NCBI RefSeq assembly: GCF_027923765.1
Contig: NZ_AP026709.1
Location: forward strand, 2,165,501 to 2,229,500
Direction: 5' to 3'
Source of the DNA: Pseudodesulfovibrio nedwellii
Lineage (GTDB): Bacteria > Desulfobacterota > Desulfovibrionia > Desulfovibrionales > Desulfovibrionaceae
Length of the DNA: 64,000 nucleotides
Made by a program: the position numbers and the translations under genes. Positions 34,497 to 42,706 of the stretch are shown here, one piece after another; position 1 is the stretch's first letter; each line of letters begins with the position of its first letter. The notes under the pieces are model-generated. The model saw only the letters and a program-made list of their open reading frames with translations. It was not told where the DNA came from and made no database searches.

Positions 34497-34606
34497 CTTT
34501 GATTCTAAGTTCTTCGATATCACACATGTTTTTTGAATCTTCATGTCATCGTGACCAGTTTTTTCCATCATAAGTATTCGCTTTTGATTCCAAGCTCTTC
34601 GTTATC
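34497..34606 (+). repeat. Imperfect direct repeat of about 25 bases
   Basis: CTTTGATTCTAAGTTCTTCG (34497-34516) and CTTTTGATTCCAAGCTCTTC (34581-34600), each followed by a similar ATATC or TTATC tail; repeat period about 85 bases. Confidence 0.55.
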
Positions 34607-34617
34607 CATAGAGGGCC

Positions 34618-34639
34618 TTGGGGTGCTCCAGCACCCCAA
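34618..34639. repeat. Perfect 10-bp hairpin, copy 1
   Basis: TTGGGGTGCT-CC-AGCACCCCAA, followed by CACCGCTCTCC. A second, related copy is at 34950. Confidence 0.6.
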
Positions 34640-34949
34640 CACCGCTCTCCCTCCGAAGAAGATTTCTTCCCCGTCCAACCAGACGAAGACCGAACCCAGC
34701 CCTTGATTGGCGGCTTAGAAGCTGACCAATCGAAGGAGGCGGCTCTGATAGGGGAATTAGATAATTTATCTTAAACTAAGAGAGAAAAGGAGAGGCAGGG
34801 CTTATGCTTTTAATCGGGTGGAGCCGACTCGATTGGATCAGATTCTCGCCGCCGATCATGGGGGCGGCCAAACGAGCGCAAGCGACCTTTTTTGCTCCTT
34901 TTTTGGGCGCTGCCAAAAAAGAAGGCCCGCCCGGCAGGGCATGGAAAAC

Positions 34950-34971
34950 GTTGGGTGCTGAAGCACCCAAC
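34950..34971. repeat. Perfect 10-bp hairpin, copy 2
   Basis: GTTGGGTGCT-GA-AGCACCCAAC, followed by AATGACTCTCG. Arms and the trailing CTCTC match copy 1 at 34618. Confidence 0.6.
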
Positions 34972-35111
34972 AATGACTCTCGCCAAAGGCGCATCTTCAA
35001 TTCTTCATCCCCAAAAACAAAAAAAATAACCTCAATCCAAACTCACAGATAGACAGAACTCACAGGTATGATTATCCTTACTAAAACAAAAGAAACAACC
35101 GGAGGGAAAAT

Positions 35112-35465
35112 ATGAGCGATGACACCAACACCTGCAAGCAATGGCTGAACGAAGTCAACTGGGATATGATCCACGAAGATGCCGTCACCCTGTATCTTGA
35201 ATGGGGCAACAACAATTACCGTGATGCCATGCGTTCACCGGTGACCACCAGCGGCGAATATTCCATCTATTTCGCCATCGACACATGGGAAAGCCCCAAG
35301 GTTGTCCTGATGAAGATGGACAACTACGGGTCCACCATCCTGTGTGCCAAAAAACTGCCGGAAAACCTTGCCAAGGAACTGCACGAAGAGATCAAGGGCA
35401 TCAAAGGTATCCTTGAACTGACACCATCCATCAAGGAATGGCTCATGAAGGAACTTGAAGCATAA
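35112..35465 (+). CDS. Conserved hypothetical protein (possibly DVU0772-like)
   Basis: A 117-residue acidic soluble protein. Central segment DAVTLYLEWGNNNYRDAMR and FAIDTWESPKVVLMKMDN look conserved; two cysteines (CKQWL and ILCAKK). The C-terminal helix region LHEEIKGIKGILELTPSIKEWL is typical of small conserved Desulfovibrio proteins, and from memory it resembles a family named after DVU0772; I cannot verify this. GGAGG precedes the start. Function unknown. A strong bidirectional terminator follows. Confidence 0.75.
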   Translation: MSDDTNTCKQWLNEVNWDMIHEDAVTLYLEWGNNNYRDAMRSPVTTSGEYSIYFAIDTWESPKVVLMKMDNYGSTILCAKKLPENLAKELHEEIKGIKGILELTPSIKEWLMKELEA

Positions 35466-35497
35466 AGTTCGCCCGCATTTCATTGAATCAAAAAGAC

Positions 35498-35533
35498 AAC
35501 GGCCCGGCGCACTGAGTGCACCGGGCCGTTTTT
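35498..35533. terminator. Bidirectional intrinsic terminator
   Basis: AACGGCCCGG (35498-35507) pairs with CCGGGCCGTT (35521-35530), with inner GCACT/AGTGC pairs, and a T run follows. It sits between the convergent 35112 gene and rnhA. Confidence 0.9.
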
Positions 35534-35553
35534 CATTCTTGATTGATATGGAA

Positions 35554-36039
35554 CTACTCCATGCCTTCATCTTCCAGAAGATCACGACCTGATGCAGCGT
35601 TACGCGCCAGATCATCGACACGTTCATTGAACATGTGGCCGGAATGGCCCTTAACCCAATTGAAATTGACGTCCTGCTTCTCGATAAGTGGCATGAGACG
35701 GCGCCACAGATCCTGATTCTTGACCGGTTTCTTAGCGGCGGTTTTCCACCCATTGCGCTGCCAGTTCTTAAGCCACCCTTTGGTAATGGCCTGCTGGACA
35801 TATTTTGAATCAGTCCACAGCTCTACCGAACAGGGACGACTCAATGCGCCCAAACCAATAATTACGGCAAGCAACTCCATACGGTTGTTGGTCGTTCTTT
35901 TGTAGCCTTGGGCGAACTCCTTGTAGTTGTCCGCTCCTTCGCCTTTGTATTCGCCATAAATCATGACCGCGCCATATCCGCCGGGACCGGGATTGCCCAA
36001 GCAGGAGCCATCGGTATACATGGTGACTCGCTCATTCAC
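35554..36039 (-). CDS. rnhA: Ribonuclease HI
   Basis: Degrades the RNA strand of RNA-DNA hybrids. The 161-residue protein has the catalytic residues in place: Asp in MYTDGSCLGNPGPGGYG, Glu in NNRMELLAVI, Asp in LWTDSKYVQQAI and the last Asp in NERVDDLARNAA; the basic handle KGWLKNWQRNGWKTAAKKPVKNQDLW is present. It overlaps the end of the upstream TPM-like gene by eight bases. Confidence 0.96.
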   Translation of the reverse strand: MNERVTMYTDGSCLGNPGPGGYGAVMIYGEYKGEGADNYKEFAQGYKRTTNNRMELLAVIIGLGALSRPCSVELWTDSKYVQQAITKGWLKNWQRNGWKTAAKKPVKNQDLWRRLMPLIEKQDVNFNWVKGHSGHMFNERVDDLARNAASGRDLLEDEGME

Positions 36040-36547
36040 TGGCGGTCTCCTCTTTTTTCAATTGTTCGAGTTTCTTGTAGATTTCCATCAACACTTCCTG
36101 AATGGCCATGGGCCAATCGCCTTCCTGAAAAGACGGTAGCAGGAACGTTGTTTTAAGCGATTCGATAAAGTCTTTGGCGAGCGCCTGTCGCATCATGGGC
36201 GGAAACCGCAATTTGACCTCATTAATAGACGGGGCCAAACCCATATACATGGTTTTGCCATCCAGCTCAGGCATCACGAAATCGCCGCCGTAAATTTGAA
36301 TTTTGCAATCCATGCCGTATTCTTCACGTAGAGACCGAGTAAATGACACAATGAATTTTTTTTGTGTCTTGTCCAAAGTCTTGGTCTCGTCATAAACCGC
36401 GCCCTCCTGATTGAGGACGTCTACCACATGTTTATTGTTCATATAGAAGGCCCAGATCACGGCCGCAAAGACCAGCACTAATGCCAAGGACCGAAACATC
36501 TTCTCTTTCGGCGACTCGCCGTGCACTCTGGGGATCTTGATTCGCAT
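36032..36547 (-). CDS. Membrane-anchored TPM-like domain protein
   Basis: A 171-residue protein with one N-terminal membrane helix (SLALVLVFAAVIWAFYM) and a domain facing the periplasm. The later part, SLREEYGMDCKIQIYGGDF to LLPSFQEGDWPMAIQEVLMEIYKKL, resembles the TPM (YgcG) domain pattern, but the match is weak. Start at 36547 has GAGAG five bases upstream. It overlaps rnhA by eight bases; a functional link is not obvious. Confidence 0.65.
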   Translation of the reverse strand: MRIKIPRVHGESPKEKMFRSLALVLVFAAVIWAFYMNNKHVVDVLNQEGAVYDETKTLDKTQKKFIVSFTRSLREEYGMDCKIQIYGGDFVMPELDGKTMYMGLAPSINEVKLRFPPMMRQALAKDFIESLKTTFLLPSFQEGDWPMAIQEVLMEIYKKLEQLKKEETASE

Positions 36548-36592
36548 ATGCACTCTCTACCGTGAGGTCGCTTTTCGTGCAAGCCCGACGGC

Positions 36593-37822
36593 TTACCCTT
36601 CGCCTCGCAACGCCTGAATCGGGTCAAGTCCTGCTGCCTGCTTTGCAGGCTTCAAACCAAAGATCAATCCAACCGCTTGCGATCCAGCCAAGGCCATGAA
36701 AAACGCCTTCCATGAAAATTGAATCGTCAAAATATCCAACCGCGAAAGGAATTGGCCCAATCCTAATCCAAGGAACAGCCCAAGCACACCCCCAAGCATA
36801 GTCAACGCACAGGCCTCCACCAGGAACTGGCCCAGAATAGCAGAATTGCGTGCACCCATGGCCTTTTTCAACCCGATCTCCTCGGCGCGTTCACTCACTG
36901 AAATGGAAAAGAGATTGGCAAGCACGAATCCACCGACAAGCATGGCGATACCTGCGGTCACACCCAAAAAGATCGTCAGCCCCCCCTTGAACATGGACAG
37001 GAACTGCAAGACTTCATCAGCCGTCAGAATGGAAAAATCGTCGTCATCTTCCGGTGCCAAATGATGCAAATTCCGCAACAGAGAACGCAGATTCTCGGTA
37101 TGCGCCTCCATATAATCCGGCTCATAAAACTTCACCCGCAATGCTCGGAAATATTTCCGATCCATATTATATCGCTGCACCAATGTCGCCAACGGCACGA
37201 TAATACGGTTGTCGATGTCACCACCTCCGCCCGAGGCGAACCCTCGGTAGGACAGTTTACCCACCACCTGAAACGGAATATCACTGATGTAGATAACTTT
37301 GCCGACCGGCGATTCATTGCCAAATAATTCCCGAGACGGCTTGTCGCCCAACAGAGCGATCTTCGCACCTGTGGCATCATCCTCAGCCGTAATATCGCGG
37401 CCCTCGGCCAGCGGCCAGTTCCATGCGGACGCATATTTCTCGGTCGTCCCGATAATGCGGACGTTCTGATAATTCTTGTTGCCGACCTTGACCGTCTGCC
37501 CAAACTTGGCACGCATGGGCACGACCTGATACGCACCCGGCAGCGAGTCCCGAATCCGTTGCGCATCCTCCCGACTCAAGGTCAATGTACGCATACCCAC
37601 GGCCCGCTGCTTGAAATTGCCGCCAAACACCAACGCCGAGTCCGGGCCAAACATCTCGACAATTTCCACGGCCTTTCTGTTCGCGCCATCAACCGCCGTC
37701 ACGATCAACGTCAAACTCGCAATGCCAAACGCAACCCCCAAAATCACGAAAAAAGATCGGAGCTTAAAAGCCCACACAGCCTCAAACCCCATACTTATTA
37801 TTCGTGCTACGAGTCGTATCAT
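36593..37822 (-). CDS. MacB-type ABC transporter permease (FtsX family)
   Basis: A 409-residue permease: one N-terminal helix (FFVILGVAFGIASLTLIVTAV), a large periplasmic MacB-PCD domain (about 45-275: FGGNFKQRAVGMRTLTLSREDAQRI, SPVGKVIYISDIPFQVVGKLS), and three C-terminal helices (about 278-400, with NLFSISVSERAEEIGLKKAMGA). With the ATPase at 38076 and the adaptor at 38789 it forms a split MacAB-like efflux or lipoprotein-export system. A repeat of about 250 bases separates it from the ATPase gene, and no clear ribosome binding site is seen apart from G-rich repeat sequence. Confidence 0.88.
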   Translation of the reverse strand: MIRLVARIISMGFEAVWAFKLRSFFVILGVAFGIASLTLIVTAVDGANRKAVEIVEMFGPDSALVFGGNFKQRAVGMRTLTLSREDAQRIRDSLPGAYQVVPMRAKFGQTVKVGNKNYQNVRIIGTTEKYASAWNWPLAEGRDITAEDDATGAKIALLGDKPSRELFGNESPVGKVIYISDIPFQVVGKLSYRGFASGGGGDIDNRIIVPLATLVQRYNMDRKYFRALRVKFYEPDYMEAHTENLRSLLRNLHHLAPEDDDDFSILTADEVLQFLSMFKGGLTIFLGVTAGIAMLVGGFVLANLFSISVSERAEEIGLKKAMGARNSAILGQFLVEACALTMLGGVLGLFLGLGLGQFLSRLDILTIQFSWKAFFMALAGSQAVGLIFGLKPAKQAAGLDPIQALRGEG

Positions 37823-37829
37823 TGCAAGT

Positions 37830-38075
37830 GCCCCCAGCCCCCCATCCCCTCTTTTTCCTCAACTTTTTATGTCGCTTCGCGAAGTAAAGGGAAATCGAAA
37901 GTCTATTCTATTTTACAAACATCAATCAAAATTTTTCATTTCAGGGAGCCACCACATCACACGCCCTCACCGCAGGCGACCCAAAAAGTTTTGGAGAGTC
38001 CAAAGAACCTTTTTCAAAAGGTTCTCTGGTCCCGCTGAAAACGACCGCCGGTAGGCCCACCGGAGGCTCCCACTT
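37830..38075. repeat. Composite dispersed repeat (P module copy 2 and inverted H module copy 2)
   Basis: P module 37830-37897 (CCCCCAGCCCCCCATCCCC and GTCGCTTCGCGAAGTAAAGG) and H module 37978-38075, with hairpin AGAACCTTTT-TC-AAAAGGTTCT and GAGGCTCCC end, inverted relative to copy 1 at 1391. It fills the gap between the ATPase and permease genes of the MacAB-like system. Confidence 0.75.
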
Positions 38076-38786
38076 CTAAACTCGTGTATCCTCGACGATG
38101 CACCCATCGTGTAACCGGATAACTCGTCCGGCTTCCTTGGCAACATCTTCGTCGTGCGTTACCAACACAATGGTCTGTCCGGCTTCATGCACAGAATGAA
38201 AAAGCTTCATGATCTCGGACGATGTTGCAGAATCAAGCTGCCCGGTTGGTTCGTCTGCGAGGATAATCTGCGGCTCGTTGAGCAACGCACGGGCCATGGC
38301 CACTCGCTGCTGCTGCCCACCGGAAAGTCGTGAAGGCTTAAAATCCATACGATCAGCCAACCCAATCTGCTCCATGAGCACACCGGCCCGAGCGAGCAAC
38401 TCGGCTCGCGGCTTGCCAGAATACAATCCGGGCAGGATGACGTTCTCCAAGGCCGTGGCATAGGGAATAAGATAAAAGGACTGGAACACAAACCCGAGGG
38501 ATAAATTACGTAGATCAGACTGGGCATCGTCATCGAGAGAAGCGGCATCCCTGCCAAGCAGTCGGTAAACCCCGGCCGTAGGCCGGTCGAGCAAACCAAT
38601 TATGTGCAAAAGTGTGGACTTGCCGGAGCCGGACGTACCTTGCAAGGCAATGAATTCACCGGAATCAACATCGAGTGTGATGGACTTGAGCACCTCGATA
38701 CCCGACTCGGTATCACCGTTCTTTTTTTCTCCCTGCGGGAAAAAGGTCTTATTGATAGCATCAAGACTGATGGCCGGATGGGACAT
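38076..38786 (-). CDS. MacB/LolD-type ABC transporter ATPase
   Basis: A 236-residue ATPase with Walker [11 protein letters not shown]-loop [11 protein letters not shown], signature [16 protein letters not shown] and Walker [13 protein letters not shown], followed by VLVTHDEDV. Sequence is of the MacB/LolD/FtsE group. It lies three bases after the adaptor gene and before the permease, on one transcript with an intervening repeat. Confidence 0.92.
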   Translation of the reverse strand: MSHPAISLDAINKTFFPQGEKKNGDTESGIEVLKSITLDVDSGEFIALQGTSGSGKSTLLHIIGLLDRPTAGVYRLLGRDAASLDDDAQSDLRNLSLGFVFQSFYLIPYATALENVILPGLYSGKPRAELLARAGVLMEQIGLADRMDFKPSRLSGGQQQRVAMARALLNEPQIILADEPTGQLDSATSSEIMKLFHSVHEAGQTIVLVTHDEDVAKEAGRVIRLHDGCIVEDTRV

Positions 38787-38788
38787 GC

Positions 38789-39877
38789 TTAAATCCCCTT
38801 CTTGCCGACCTTGGCACCGGGCAGAACAAGCTGAGTGGCTACGGTATCACCTTCGGAGAGACCATCGAGCACTTCACTCGTTTTCAAACCGACCAAACCA
38901 AGCTTGGGAGAAACTTCTACAGGCTCGATCTGGGGATCATCTACACGAAAACAGACCTGACGATTCTTAACCCACTTAAGCGCAGTGTTGGGGACCGTCA
39001 AAACGTCCTTTTTTGTTTCCACGATGATTTTACACTGGGTGGTCATTTCCGGACGCAACCACTTGGATTGCTCTGGGGAAACCTTCACGAGAGTCCTATA
39101 ATATACGATATTATCCCGAACTTCCGGCTCGGGATAAATGCGGTCCACAGTTCCTTTGAAAACTTCGTTGCGAAAGGCGTCCACAGTGTAGCGAACGGAT
39201 AAATCGTCAGCCACGCGACCAACGTCGGTTTCATCCACATAAATCCACATTTCCAATTTGGTAGGATCAAGAACCGTAATCAGATTGGACACGGACAGGC
39301 CGGATACGATGGTCTCACCTTCCTGAGCCGCCACCTGACTAACCACTCCATCAATGGGCGAATGAATCTTGGTGTAGGAAAGTTGAACTTCAAGCGTTCT
39401 GAGCTTCGCGCGAGAAGAGGCCACGCTGTGCCGAGCCATTTCCGCGTCCTGATAGGCAATATCTAACGAATCCTGTGCTTCAAGCTTCTGCTTCACCAAA
39501 GAACGCTTTCTGGGCAGATTCTTCTGCATGTATTCAAGCTTGGCCTGTGACAAATTGAGATTGGCACGGGCTTCGGCAATACGGGAACGCAGTTCTCGGG
39601 AATCAATTTCGGCGATGAGGTCACCTTTTTTGACAAGGTCCCCTACCTTAACGGGAACAGAATCGAGTACACCAGTGGCCTGAGCACCAATCTTGACCTG
39701 TGCGCCGACCTGCGCCTTGACGATGCCGGTGGCCTCAAGAACTTTTGAGACATCACCCCGCTGGACAGTGGCGGTCTTGATGATCTTGACCTTACCTTTG
39801 GATTGCCCTGCATTGAAATACCAAACACCCCCGCCGGTCAGAAGGGCGGCAATGAGAATGAATATGAACTTTTTCAT
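38789..39877 (-). CDS. MacA-like periplasmic adaptor (membrane fusion protein)
   Basis: A 362-residue HlyD/RND-type adaptor with an N-terminal signal anchor (FIFILIAALLTGGGVWYF), a biotinyl-lipoyl-like domain (QVKIGAQATGVLDSVPVKVGDLVKKGDLIAEID), a long alpha-helical hairpin (about 95-160) and C-terminal beta domains. Partners are the ATPase and permease genes downstream. The ATG overlaps the stop codon of the YkgJ-like gene (ATGA). No outer-membrane TolC gene is adjacent. Confidence 0.92.
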   Translation of the reverse strand: MKKFIFILIAALLTGGGVWYFNAGQSKGKVKIIKTATVQRGDVSKVLEATGIVKAQVGAQVKIGAQATGVLDSVPVKVGDLVKKGDLIAEIDSRELRSRIAEARANLNLSQAKLEYMQKNLPRKRSLVKQKLEAQDSLDIAYQDAEMARHSVASSRAKLRTLEVQLSYTKIHSPIDGVVSQVAAQEGETIVSGLSVSNLITVLDPTKLEMWIYVDETDVGRVADDLSVRYTVDAFRNEVFKGTVDRIYPEPEVRDNIVYYRTLVKVSPEQSKWLRPEMTTQCKIIVETKKDVLTVPNTALKWVKNRQVCFRVDDPQIEPVEVSPKLGLVGLKTSEVLDGLSEGDTVATQLVLPGAKVGKKGI

Positions 39878-40359
39878 AATTTTCGCTTGTCTTTATCTTG
39901 TTCTATCTGTCCTTGGAGCACATCCGTAAACCGAGACTCTCCCCATGATTTACGCCGCATGAAAACGTCACGAAAGGTCACAGCCTTGAAGGAGTATCCA
40001 CAGTCATCACGCAACCAACCGCCGTGGTAATATAACGACTTGGCCGGGTAATTACTACATAAAGCAGGCCGAGATTCATAATCAGTGCAAATATTGTCGT
40101 TGCCAAGCTTTGAACAATTAAAAACGAGGACACCGAATTCATCCTGCCTGACAATACGAAAACATTCATGCAACGGATCGGACTGACAAAGTGCTCGAAA
40201 CTGTTTTTCCGTTTTCAAAAACCGGCCAGCATCTTTGAGCAGAATACCTCGGCAACACTTACCGCACATTCGGCATTGGCCCACGACTTCTACATCACGT
40301 TTCAGAACAAATGATCGGAAACGACGAAACAAACCTGTCAAAAGTTTTACCATCGACAT
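39874..40359 (-). CDS. YkgJ family cysteine-cluster protein
   Basis: A 161-residue protein of the YkgJ zinc- or iron-chelating family. The typical cysteine pattern is present: CRMCGKCCRG (residue 29), CTDYESRPALCSNYP (near 90) plus other Cys in VFNCSKLG and DDCGYSF. No membrane helix. It is the first gene of the MacAB-like transcript and overlaps the adaptor start by four bases. The link between a metal-chelating protein and the exporter suggests a shared substrate or maturation role, but that is inference. Confidence 0.85.
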   Translation of the reverse strand: MSMVKLLTGLFRRFRSFVLKRDVEVVGQCRMCGKCCRGILLKDAGRFLKTEKQFRALCQSDPLHECFRIVRQDEFGVLVFNCSKLGNDNICTDYESRPALCSNYPAKSLYYHGGWLRDDCGYSFKAVTFRDVFMRRKSWGESRFTDVLQGQIEQDKDKRKL

Positions 40360-40488
40360 CTATATATTTCCTGTTTTTTCATATGAAATATACCCCATAC
40401 TCAAGCAGATATATGTTCGCCTAAAATACGTCGTTTTTTGCATGACTGCCTTGACCTGCCTTCGCAATGTGCCTACTTGTGAACTATT

Positions 40489-41562
40489 ATGAATTGGGAT
40501 TGGGAAAAATTACAAAAGCAGCAACAGGGGCGCCCGGGCGGAAAACCGCCGAACTTTGATGATTTCCAGGATCAACTTGATAAATTCAAAAAATTCAATT
40601 TGCCAAGCTGGAAATTCATCATACCAATTTTTATCGTTCTCTGGATCGCCAGCGGCTTCTATATCGTAGAACCCGATGAAGTGGGCGTGGTAAAACAGTT
40701 TGGACAATTTAACCGCATCACAACTGCGGGTCCGAATTACCACATTCCATTTCCTGTGGAAAGCGTACTGACGCCCAAGGTGACCCAGATCCGACGTATT
40801 GAATTTGGTTTCCGCTCCGTGGGCACGGCGCGCAGCAACAACTTCCAACAAGGAGTCAGCCGAGAGGTCAAGGAAGAATCCCTGATGCTCACTGGCGACG
40901 AAAACATCGTATCCGTACAGTTCATTGTTCAGTACATGATCAAAGACGCCGAGGAATACCTGTTCAACGTCAACGACCCCGAAAAAACCCTGGCTCACGC
41001 AAGCGAAGCCGCCATGCGTGAAATCATCGGTAAAGGCAAAATCGATGATGCCCTGACCACAGGTAAACAGGAAATCCAAGCTGAAACACGCGTATTGATG
41101 CAAAACATTCTGGACACGTACGAAACCGGCCTGTCCATCGTTGCTGTGCAGATGCAAAACGTTCATCCGCCCGCAGAAGTCGTGGACGCTTTTAAAGATG
41201 TAGCCAGTGCTCGCGAGGACAAAAGCCGCTTCATCAACGAGGCCGAGGCTTACCAGCGCGATATTCTGCCCAATGCACGTGGTGAAGCCGCGCACATCGT
41301 CAATGCAGCCCAGGCTTACAAGGAAGCCAAGATTCGCCAGTCCCAAGGTAATGCCGCGAGATTCCTGTCCGTGCTGACCGAATACAGCAAGGCCAAGGAA
41401 ATTACCCGCAAACGCTTGTACCTTGAGACCGTGGAATCCGTCCTAGCCAACCCGGAAGTGGAAAAATTGATCATGTCCAGCGAGGCACTCAAGCAATCCG
41501 TTCCCTACCTGCCCCTGGAGAAGCTGCCTAAAAAACAGGCCGCTCCCAAGGCAAAGCAATAA
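40489..41562 (+). CDS. hflK: Membrane protease regulator HflK
   Basis: A 357-residue SPFH-family membrane protein: cytoplasmic N-terminal Gly/Gln/Pro-rich segment, one membrane helix (FIIPIFIVLWIASGFYIV, near residue 50), a periplasmic SPFH domain (VVKQFGQFNRITTAGPNYHIPFPVE) and a coiled-coil tail. With HflC it forms the cage around FtsH. It is followed directly by hflC. No strong ribosome binding site is seen upstream; the ATG at 40489 follows ACTTGTGAACTATT. Confidence 0.94.
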   Translation: MNWDWEKLQKQQQGRPGGKPPNFDDFQDQLDKFKKFNLPSWKFIIPIFIVLWIASGFYIVEPDEVGVVKQFGQFNRITTAGPNYHIPFPVESVLTPKVTQIRRIEFGFRSVGTARSNNFQQGVSREVKEESLMLTGDENIVSVQFIVQYMIKDAEEYLFNVNDPEKTLAHASEAAMREIIGKGKIDDALTTGKQEIQAETRVLMQNILDTYETGLSIVAVQMQNVHPPAEVVDAFKDVASAREDKSRFINEAEAYQRDILPNARGEAAHIVNAAQAYKEAKIRQSQGNAARFLSVLTEYSKAKEITRKRLYLETVESVLANPEVEKLIMSSEALKQSVPYLPLEKLPKKQAAPKAKQ

Positions 41563-41574
41563 GGCAGGTTCACC

Positions 41575-42426
41575 ATGAAAAAAACTACCATACTCTTTAG
41601 TATACTGATTATTGTCGGCGCATTCGTGGTCACGTCAGCTGCCTTTACTGTTGACCAGACCCAATCCGCCATTGTCATTCAGCTCGGTCGTCCAGTTGGC
41701 AACCAAGCACTCGGCCCCGGGCTGCACTTCAAGCTACCTGTCATCCAAAATGTGGTATTCTTTGATGCCCGCATTCTGGACTTTGACGCCAGACCCGAAG
41801 AAATTACCACCACGGATAAGAAGTACATGAACGTGGACTCTTACACCAAGTGGCGAATCATCGACCCATTGACCTTCTACACCAAGGTGCGCACCATTCA
41901 AGGTGCTCGGGCCAGACTGGACGACATCGTTCGTTCCCAGTTGCGCGTGGCTCTTGGTCGATACACCCTCATTGAGGTCGTATCCCACAAGCGTCAGGAA
42001 ATCATGACTGCCGTCACTAAACGGTCCAAGGAACTGCTTCTGCCTTACGGCATTGACGTGATTGACGTACGCATTAAGCGTACCGACCTTCCTGCGGAAA
42101 ACGCCCGTTCCATCTTCGGAAGGATGAAGGCTGAACGCGAACGTCAAGCCAAGCAATACAGATCGGAAGGGCGAGAAGCATCTGCCAGAATCAAGGCCAC
42201 TGCCGACAAGGAAAGAACCATCATTTTGGCTGACGCAAACAAGCAGGCTGAAATTGTTCGAGGCAAGGGCGAAGCCCAGGCAACGAAAATTTACGCCGAT
42301 GCTTTGAGCCAGTCTCCGGAGTTTTACGAGTTCACTAGAAGCTTGGAAGCGTACCGCAAAGGATTTAACAAAAATTCCCGGTTTATAATGACACCGGAAA
42401 GTCCCTTCCTAAAGTACATGCAATAA
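41575..42426 (+). CDS. hflC: Membrane protease regulator HflC
   Basis: A 283-residue SPFH protein, partner of HflK, with an N-terminal membrane anchor (ILFSILIIVGAFVVTSAAFTV) and SPFH domain (GRPVGNQALGPGLHFKLPVIQNVVFFDARI), then the FtsH-complex tail ending SPFLKYMQ. It starts 12 bases after hflK. A strong terminator follows. Confidence 0.95.
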   Translation: MKKTTILFSILIIVGAFVVTSAAFTVDQTQSAIVIQLGRPVGNQALGPGLHFKLPVIQNVVFFDARILDFDARPEEITTTDKKYMNVDSYTKWRIIDPLTFYTKVRTIQGARARLDDIVRSQLRVALGRYTLIEVVSHKRQEIMTAVTKRSKELLLPYGIDVIDVRIKRTDLPAENARSIFGRMKAERERQAKQYRSEGREASARIKATADKERTIILADANKQAEIVRGKGEAQATKIYADALSQSPEFYEFTRSLEAYRKGFNKNSRFIMTPESPFLKYMQ

Positions 42427-42450
42427 CATACTGTTTTAGTCCGCAATTTT

Positions 42451-42493
42451 GGGAAAATGGTCATCTTTCAATGACCATTTTCCCTCTTTTTTT
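42451..42493 (+). terminator. Intrinsic terminator of hflKC
   Basis: Perfect 14-bp stem GGGAAAATGGTCAT (42451-42464) with its complement (42471-42484), then a run of seven T. Confidence 0.93.
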
Positions 42494-42609
42494 GCCCAAA
42501 AACAGGACAACACGGGACTTGACAAAACCGGGACTTTCTCCCAATGTCTGCACGTATTTTTTGCACAAAACAGCTAACATGCTGATTTAAATAAAAGATA
42601 TTTCCAAAT

Positions 42610-42643
42610 GTCACCAGTGACGAAAATAGCACATTCTATTTCG
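42610..42643. promoter_or_regulatory. Two dyads upstream of the S24-type regulator
   Basis: GTCAC-CA-GTGAC at 42610-42621 and CGAAA(A)TAG-N6-CTATTTCG at 42621-42643 lie about 65-95 bases before the regulator gene. They are candidate operators for autoregulation; no protein-binding evidence. Confidence 0.4.
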
Positions 42644-42706
42644 TTGCGTATTGCAAACTAAACTGGTAGAAAAAACATCACTTAAACGTCACGAGAAGGA
42701 GCCTTT

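Larger units (their letters stand above)
34144..35111. other. Gene-free, repeat-rich region
   Basis: Open frames here are short, lack ribosome binding sites and run through repeats. The region holds a nested inverted repeat (34341-34453), a direct repeat (34497-34606), two perfect hairpins (34618-34639 and 34950-34971) and several runs of A and T flanked by GGCG/CGCC. The look is that of a decayed or repeat-filled spacer rather than a lost gene. Confidence 0.6.

Noticed and set aside
34804..35052. Open frame in the repeat-rich desert
   Set aside because: Made of repeat sequence, Ala/Pro/Lys-rich in a non-protein way, with no binding site.
40510..41346. 278-codon frame antisense to hflK
   Set aside because: The hflK reading has intact SPFH motifs; the antisense frame is composition-driven.
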